From Brachymonas wangyanguii (GTDB lineage: Bacteria; Pseudomonadota; Gammaproteobacteria; Burkholderiales; Burkholderiaceae_C): 64,000 nt of DNA. A program made the position numbers and the translations under genes. Location: NCBI RefSeq assembly GCF_045055315.1, contig NZ_CP173677.1, forward strand, positions 2,170,001 to 2,234,000. Reading direction: 5' to 3'. The notes beneath the pieces are model-generated. The model was not told where the DNA came from and made no database searches. It worked only from the letters and a program-made list of their open reading frames with translations. Below, in pieces: positions 59,951 through 64,000 of the stretch (positions are counted from its first letter, which is position 1; the number at the start of each line of letters is the position of its first letter).

Positions 59951-61720
59951 TTATCGCGACGCAGCCATCAGCGCGCGCTTCTCCTGCCAGGCATCATGCT
60001 GGCGTGGATAGACCTGCTGGAAATGCTGGCGCGCCTGTTCGGCTTCGGCATCGCGTCCGAGCAGCAGTTGCGCCTCGATGATGCGCTGCACCACACGCGC
60101 CTCCGGGCTGTAGTGCATCAGCATCTGGGCGCGCGCCAGCTCCACTTCGGCATTCTGCGCCGTCAGCGGCACCACGCTCAGCATGGCGAAGTTGACCGCG
60201 TTCTGGTACAACGGCGTACGCTGTGCCTGCTCCATGGTGTGCTCGCGGAACGGCCAGCTGCGCTCCTGCGGCTGGGTATACAGCTGCGTCACCCGGACAA
60301 AATCGAAGCTCGCATACGCCAGGCCCAGCAGCATGGCGATCGCCGCCAGCTGCTGCGCCAGCAGCCAGGAGCGTCCCTGCAGCGCGCTATCTGACCTGGC
60401 ACGCAACGGGCGCTGGCTGGCCAGCAGCACGCCCAGCGCCAGGCCGCAGGCCAGCTGGAACGGCGTGTACCAGAGCGGGTATTCGAGCAGGCTGTGGATG
60501 GCGATCACCGCCAGCACGCCCCACATCAGCTGGCGCGTGGCAGAGCGCTCGGCCCAGGGGCGGCTCCACAGCACCCAGCCAGCCAGCAGCAGGCAGAACA
60601 GCGCCGCCACCGGCACGCCCAGTTCAATGGCCAAATGCAGCGGCAGGTTGTGCGCGTTGTCCAGCATGTCGCAGAAACGCGTATCGGCATAGTTGGCGTA
60701 GTAGTGGGCGATATCGAGCTGGCCCCAGCCCCAGCCGGTCCAGGGCCGCTGTGCGATCAGGTCCAGCACATTGCCCCACAGCACGGTGCGGCTGATGCAC
60801 ATGCGGCTGTCAGCGCCCTGCACGCGCACCATGATGTCCACGCCGCCCAGCCAGTGGGGCAGCACATAGCTGGACACCAGATAGGTCAGCGCCAGCGCCG
60901 CCAGCCACAGCATGACATTGCGACGACGGCCGATACGGCCCTGCTCCGGCATGCGCCAGGTCCACCACAGCATCAGCACCATGGTCAGCAGCATCTGCAC
61001 CATGCCGGTGCGCGACAGCGTGAGCCCCATGCTGACCGCCAGCGGCAGCATCAGCAGCAGCGCTACCAGGCCCGCCGTGCGCGGCCGGATCTGCTCGCTC
61101 CGCCCCCAGAGACGCTGCAGCCGCCCACTGTACCAGAGGTACCACAACGCCCACAGTGCCATGTTCATCAGCGAGGCATACTGGTTGCGCTGGCGCAGAT
61201 TGCCATAGACCTGACCCGCCGGCGCATGGTTGACCAGGCCGCCAAGCCAGGCCGTGAGCTGGAAATACTGCAGCAGGCCGATCAGCGCACTCAGCAGGCC
61301 GGCGATCAGCCAGCTCCAGGCGATCAGTGCCACGGCATGGCTGCCCGGCTGCTCAGGGTCCAGCACGTCCTGCTGCGCCAACCGTGCGCCGACCAGTGCC
61401 GCCGATCCGATCATCAGGCAGCCCAGCATCAGCAGCTGCCAGGAGACATCCAGCAGCACGCCCAGCACCGCACCGGTGAGCAGAAAGGCCGCCAGATACG
61501 CCGCCATGGCGCCTGCGCGCAAGGCCGGGAACAGCAGCAACAGAATGGCGATGCAGAACCAGCCGGTGATCAGCGGGATCGCCGGTGTCATGGCACCGCC
61601 CGCCACCGGATTCAGCCAGGGAATGCAGGCGCAGAGCAGGAACAGCCAGGCAACCAGCGAGCGCTGCCCGCCCGAAAAGCGCAGCAGCGGCTGGGAAACA
61701 GCAGGAGAAGGGGTTTGCAT
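59951..61720 (-). CDS. PglL/TfpW-type O-oligosaccharyltransferase (O-antigen ligase family)
   Basis: Inner membrane protein of 589 residues with about 11-12 predicted helices and a C-terminal soluble tail (about 480-589). The PglL_A segment GNLRQRNQYASLMNMALWALWY (about 177-198), LTLSRTGMVQMLLT and the periplasmic DNAHNLPLHLAIELG with its conserved histidine match pilin O-glycan ligases. They move undecaprenyl-linked glycans onto pilin serine or threonine. The gene is 57 bases downstream of a type IV pilin gene, as tfpO or tfpW is. ATG 61720 is used; a TTG at 61759 is possible. Confidence 0.82.
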   Translation of the reverse strand: MQTPSPAVSQPLLRFSGGQRSLVAWLFLLCACIPWLNPVAGGAMTPAIPLITGWFCIAILLLLFPALRAGAMAAYLAAFLLTGAVLGVLLDVSWQLLMLGCLMIGSAALVGARLAQQDVLDPEQPGSHAVALIAWSWLIAGLLSALIGLLQYFQLTAWLGGLVNHAPAGQVYGNLRQRNQYASLMNMALWALWYLWYSGRLQRLWGRSEQIRPRTAGLVALLLMLPLAVSMGLTLSRTGMVQMLLTMVLMLWWTWRMPEQGRIGRRRNVMLWLAALALTYLVSSYVLPHWLGGVDIMVRVQGADSRMCISRTVLWGNVLDLIAQRPWTGWGWGQLDIAHYYANYADTRFCDMLDNAHNLPLHLAIELGVPVAALFCLLLAGWVLWSRPWAERSATRQLMWGVLAVIAIHSLLEYPLWYTPFQLACGLALGVLLASQRPLRARSDSALQGRSWLLAQQLAAIAMLLGLAYASFDFVRVTQLYTQPQERSWPFREHTMEQAQRTPLYQNAVNFAMLSVVPLTAQNAEVELARAQMLMHYSPEARVVQRIIEAQLLLGRDAEAEQARQHFQQVYPRQHDAWQEKRALMAASR

Positions 61721-61777
61721 GATGGCAACAGGATGCGGCACAACCCGAGCATTATGCAACCACCGGCCTGCATCGTC

Positions 61778-62362
61778 TTAACGGCATTGTGACGGCAGCA
61801 GATCCTGGCGTACGCCCTGCGGTAGCACCGGCACCAGCGCCGCATCGGCCATCGTCAAGGCCGCCGTATTCGTTTCTGCCACACAGGCCCAGTCCAGCGC
61901 ACCGCTGCTGCCGGCGGCCAGGGCTGCGGGCAATCCCTCGGCAGCGGCGGCATTGGCCGCGTTGCGCATCAGCGGTATCAGCTGCAGCTGGTTGTTGGTG
62001 CCGGTGCCGCTGGCATCACCACGGTAGACGATGGTAATGCTGCCGTTGCCCTCGCCGGGCTGGACGTTGGCGCAATCCGGGCTGCTGATGCAGATGCGCT
62101 CGACGAACTTGGAATTGGCCCCGGAACCACCGGCCTGGCGGTTCCAGGCATTGCTGACGCGATCCAGCTCGTCCTGCGAGGCGATGCCTTCGGTGGCGAT
62201 CTGGTTGCGCGCCGCTTCGGCCAACTGCAAGCCTTCCATCACGCGGGTACGCACCAGATGCGACTGGTAGGACGTGACGGCAAACGTGGCGGCGATGCCG
62301 ATCAGGGCAACCACCACCATCAGTTCGATCAGGGTAAAACCACGGGAAACACGTTGACGCAT
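61778..62362 (-). CDS. Type IV pilin, major-type (PilA/PilE)
   Basis: Prepilin of 194 residues with leader MRQRVSRG cleaved before Phe9 by prepilin peptidase. The N-terminal helix FTLIELMVVVALIG carries Glu at mature position 5. Cysteines at 91, 97, 160 and 193 allow a C-terminal disulfide loop (160-193), as in pilins; an Ala/Gly/Ser-rich segment lies at 134-154. AGAGG precedes the ATG. The protein could also be a minor pilin, but size and the ligase next to it suggest the main fibre subunit. No other pilus genes are in the window. Confidence 0.85.
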   Translation of the reverse strand: MRQRVSRGFTLIELMVVVALIGIAATFAVTSYQSHLVRTRVMEGLQLAEAARNQIATEGIASQDELDRVSNAWNRQAGGSGANSKFVERICISSPDCANVQPGEGNGSITIVYRGDASGTGTNNQLQLIPLMRNAANAAAAEGLPAALAAGSSGALDWACVAETNTAALTMADAALVPVLPQGVRQDLLPSQCR

Positions 62363-62404
62363 GACAGGCCTCTGGCAGGAAAAAGCGCCGACAGCCCGTC
62401 CGGG

Positions 62405-62430
62405 ACTGCAGCATGGAAAGATGCTGCAGT
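62405..62430 (-). terminator. Hairpin between the cyclase and pilin genes
   Basis: A perfect 10-bp inverted repeat (ACTGCAGCAT / ATGCTGCAGT) with a six-base loop lies 16 bases after the cyclase stop codon. It has no T tract. The 84-base gap also holds AT-rich bases that could carry a pilin promoter. Confidence 0.5.
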
Positions 62431-62446
62431 ATACAAAATTCAGGAA

Positions 62447-64000
62447 TTAAATACTACCTTTGTATTCAAAATCTGAAAAACACTCCAAAGACACATCCAT
62501 TTGATCTGTTTGCCACATGGCACCATCCCAACTCTCGGACGGGGGCTGCTCCAGGAAGATGTCCATGCGTTGACGGTGCACGCCATACAGGCGTCGCAGT
62601 TTCGGCGGAATCTGACCGCACGGAATGCGCAACAAGGCGGCTGCGCACTGCCAGTCCCGTCGCAGGTAGGCCATGGTGTAATCCTGCCAGACCTGCCATT
62701 CGGCCTCTGCCATGGCGTCATGCAGCGACAAGGCCTCCGGGCTGTACAGGTCTACCGGCTTCACGCGTCCGACCACGCGTACGCAGTCGACCCAGCGCCA
62801 GGCATACGCCGGGCATTGCGCCACCGTGTCCTGCCCGACCAGGATGCCCACGCCGTACCACTTGGCCAGCGATTCGAGTCGCGCTGCCAGGTTGACGGCG
62901 TCCCCGATCACGGTATAGCTGCGGCGCATGTCCGATCCCATGTCGCCGACACTCATGGAACCGCTGTTGATACCGATATTGACGGCAATCGGCAACTCGC
63001 CGCGCGCCTGCTGCCCGGCATTGAAGCTCTTCAGCATCACGCCGATATCGAGTGCGGTCTGCACGGCGTGCAAGGCGTGATGCTGATCCTGCACTGGCGC
63101 GCCCCAGAACACCATCACGCAATCGCCAATGTACTTGTCGATGGTGCCACCGTGTCTGGCAATCACCTCTGCCAGGGCGTTGAAGATGTTCTTGAGCATG
63201 CTTTGCAGCTCCTGCGGGTCCATGTCTTCGGACATGTTGGTGAAGTGCTGCAGGTCACAGAACATCACCGTCATGTCGCGCAGTTGCGCCTGCATGCTGT
63301 AGGCCTCCGGCTGGCGTGCCATGCGCTCCACCAGCTCGCTTTGTACGTAGTGGCCAAACAGGTGTACCAGCTGGCGCTTGGTGCGCTTTTCCAGGAAGAA
63401 TCCGTAACTGGCATGTAGCAGGTAGGTCGCCAGCACGGTCAGCAGCACCGGTACCACCGGCAGGACCAGGCCCAGCCGCCAGAACATGTATTGGGTCAGC
63501 AGCATCCAGCCTGCCGCAGCACCTGCACTCCAGAGCAGCGAGCCCACCGCCCCCATGTTGTTGAGCACCAGGATCAGCACCAGTGTCGTCAGCAGCACGG
63601 CCGTGGTGTCATAGGCTTCACGATAGTCAGGTACGTGGAAAAATTCCCCGTCCAGCATCGCGGCCAGCGCGGTGGCATGCACTTCCACACCAGGGAACTG
63701 GCCGTTGACCGGGGTGGCGCGCAAGTCGCGCAAGCCCGGTGCCGTGGCACCCAGCAGCACGATCTTGCCCTTGAGTGTGGTTGGCGGGACCTTGCCGGCC
63801 AGCAGGTCAGAGGCACTGTAATACTGGAAGTGGCCGCCATGACGCCCGCCCGGACTCTTGAACGGAATCAGGAAGCTGCCATTGCGCGCCGTCGGCAACA
63901 GCAGCGTCGCGCCATCCTGCACCAGTTCCACCCCGGCCAGCGACGAATCCGGCAAGGAGGGATCGACCGGCCGCAGGTGCAACTGCTGCGGCTGCATCAG
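62447..64000 (-). CDS. CHASE2-type adenylate cyclase, 5' part missing
   Basis: Partial at the window edge; 517 residues visible. An extracytoplasmic CHASE2-like region ends near residue 125 of the visible part (KIVLLGATAPGLRDLRATPVNGQFPGVEVHA), three membrane helices follow, then a class III cyclase domain (about 215-390). Catalytic features: metal Asp in MFCDLQHFTN, adenine-binding Lys and second Asp in DKYIGDCVMVFWGAP, and YTVIGDAVNLAARLE with the transition-state Asn and Arg. This predicts synthesis of cAMP. It lies on the same strand as the pilin gene, 84 bases upstream of it. Confidence 0.9.
   Translation of the reverse strand: MMQPQQLHLRPVDPSLPDSSLAGVELVQDGATLLLPTARNGSFLIPFKSPGGRHGGHFQYYSASDLLAGKVPPTTLKGKIVLLGATAPGLRDLRATPVNGQFPGVEVHATALAAMLDGEFFHVPDYREAYDTTAVLLTTLVLILVLNNMGAVGSLLWSAGAAAGWMLLTQYMFWRLGLVLPVVPVLLTVLATYLLHASYGFFLEKRTKRQLVHLFGHYVQSELVERMARQPEAYSMQAQLRDMTVMFCDLQHFTNMSEDMDPQELQSMLKNIFNALAEVIARHGGTIDKYIGDCVMVFWGAPVQDQHHALHAVQTALDIGVMLKSFNAGQQARGELPIAVNIGINSGSMSVGDMGSDMRRSYTVIGDAVNLAARLESLAKWYGVGILVGQDTVAQCPAYAWRWVDCVRVVGRVKPVDLYSPEALSLHDAMAEAEWQVWQDYTMAYLRRDWQCAAALLRIPCGQIPPKLRRLYGVHRQRMDIFLEQPPSESWDGAMWQTDQMDVSLECFSDFEYKGSI

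Overview
The window reads as a chromosomal segment of a high-GC betaproteobacterium of the order Burkholderiales, most likely a Comamonadaceae-like organism. This is inferred from the XthA and YajC N-termini, the rsmI-yraN-SIS-dolP block beside the spc ribosomal operon, the DUF1840 protein and an S14 protein without zinc ligands; no rRNA or search was available to test it. Almost all of the window is densely packed chromosomal core. The clearest compositional outlier is a stretch near 50.1-51.1 kb.

Layout. 0-1.3 kb: 3' part of gcvP. 1.4-7.7 kb: complete Mrp-type Na+/H+ antiporter operon mnhA(B)CDEFG with overlapping start/stop codons. 7.7-9.3 kb: convergent gshA. 9.4-13.7 kb: plus-strand operon moaA-can-narX-narL (molybdopterin synthesis, carbonic anhydrase, nitrate two-component system). 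13.7-26.6 kb (minus): modABC plus modE, then narK1-narK2-narGHJI, with a perfect FNR-type box upstream of narK1 and an intrinsic terminator after narI. Nitrate sensing, nitrate uptake, molybdate uptake, cofactor synthesis and the respiratory nitrate reductase therefore sit together. 26.6-27.4 kb: DUF1840 gene and pterin carbinolamine dehydratase. 27.5-36.8 kb (minus): spc and alpha ribosomal operons from rplN to rplQ, followed by an initiator tRNA and a strong terminator. The S10 operon that often precedes rplN is absent; an unrelated membrane methyltransferase gene sits there instead.

36.9-42.2 kb: envelope and housekeeping genes (dolP, SIS-domain diaA-like, yraN, rsmI, a divergent phosphopantetheinyl transferase, radA). 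42.2-46.1 kb: osmoprotectant transporter proVWX with its own promoter and a long GC-rich leader; ProW carries a 37-residue tandem duplication. 46.2-47.4 kb: ilvE and a small zinc-finger protein. 47.4-53.4 kb: surface glycan region with a GT4 glycosyltransferase, a GT25 glycosyltransferase, a DxD protein of unknown specificity, a low-GC GT32-like transferase, galE and the muropeptide transporter ampG. 53.5-56.4 kb: metallo-beta-lactamase-fold hydrolase, xthA, pyrE and a TauE-type permease. 56.5-59.8 kb: yajC-secD-secF. 59.9-64 kb: a type IV pilin with a PglL/TfpW-type O-glycan ligase directly downstream, and a CHASE2-adenylate cyclase running off the window.

I did not find a CRISPR array, insertion sequence, prophage or clearly new defence system. 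The observations most worth following are the pilin/ligase cassette, the foreign-looking glycosyltransferase genes, the ProW duplication, tandem palindromes ahead of yajC, the moaA-can-narXL operon with an apparently leaderless moaA start, the divergent phosphopantetheinyl transferase, and the conserved-looking hairpins between ribosomal genes.
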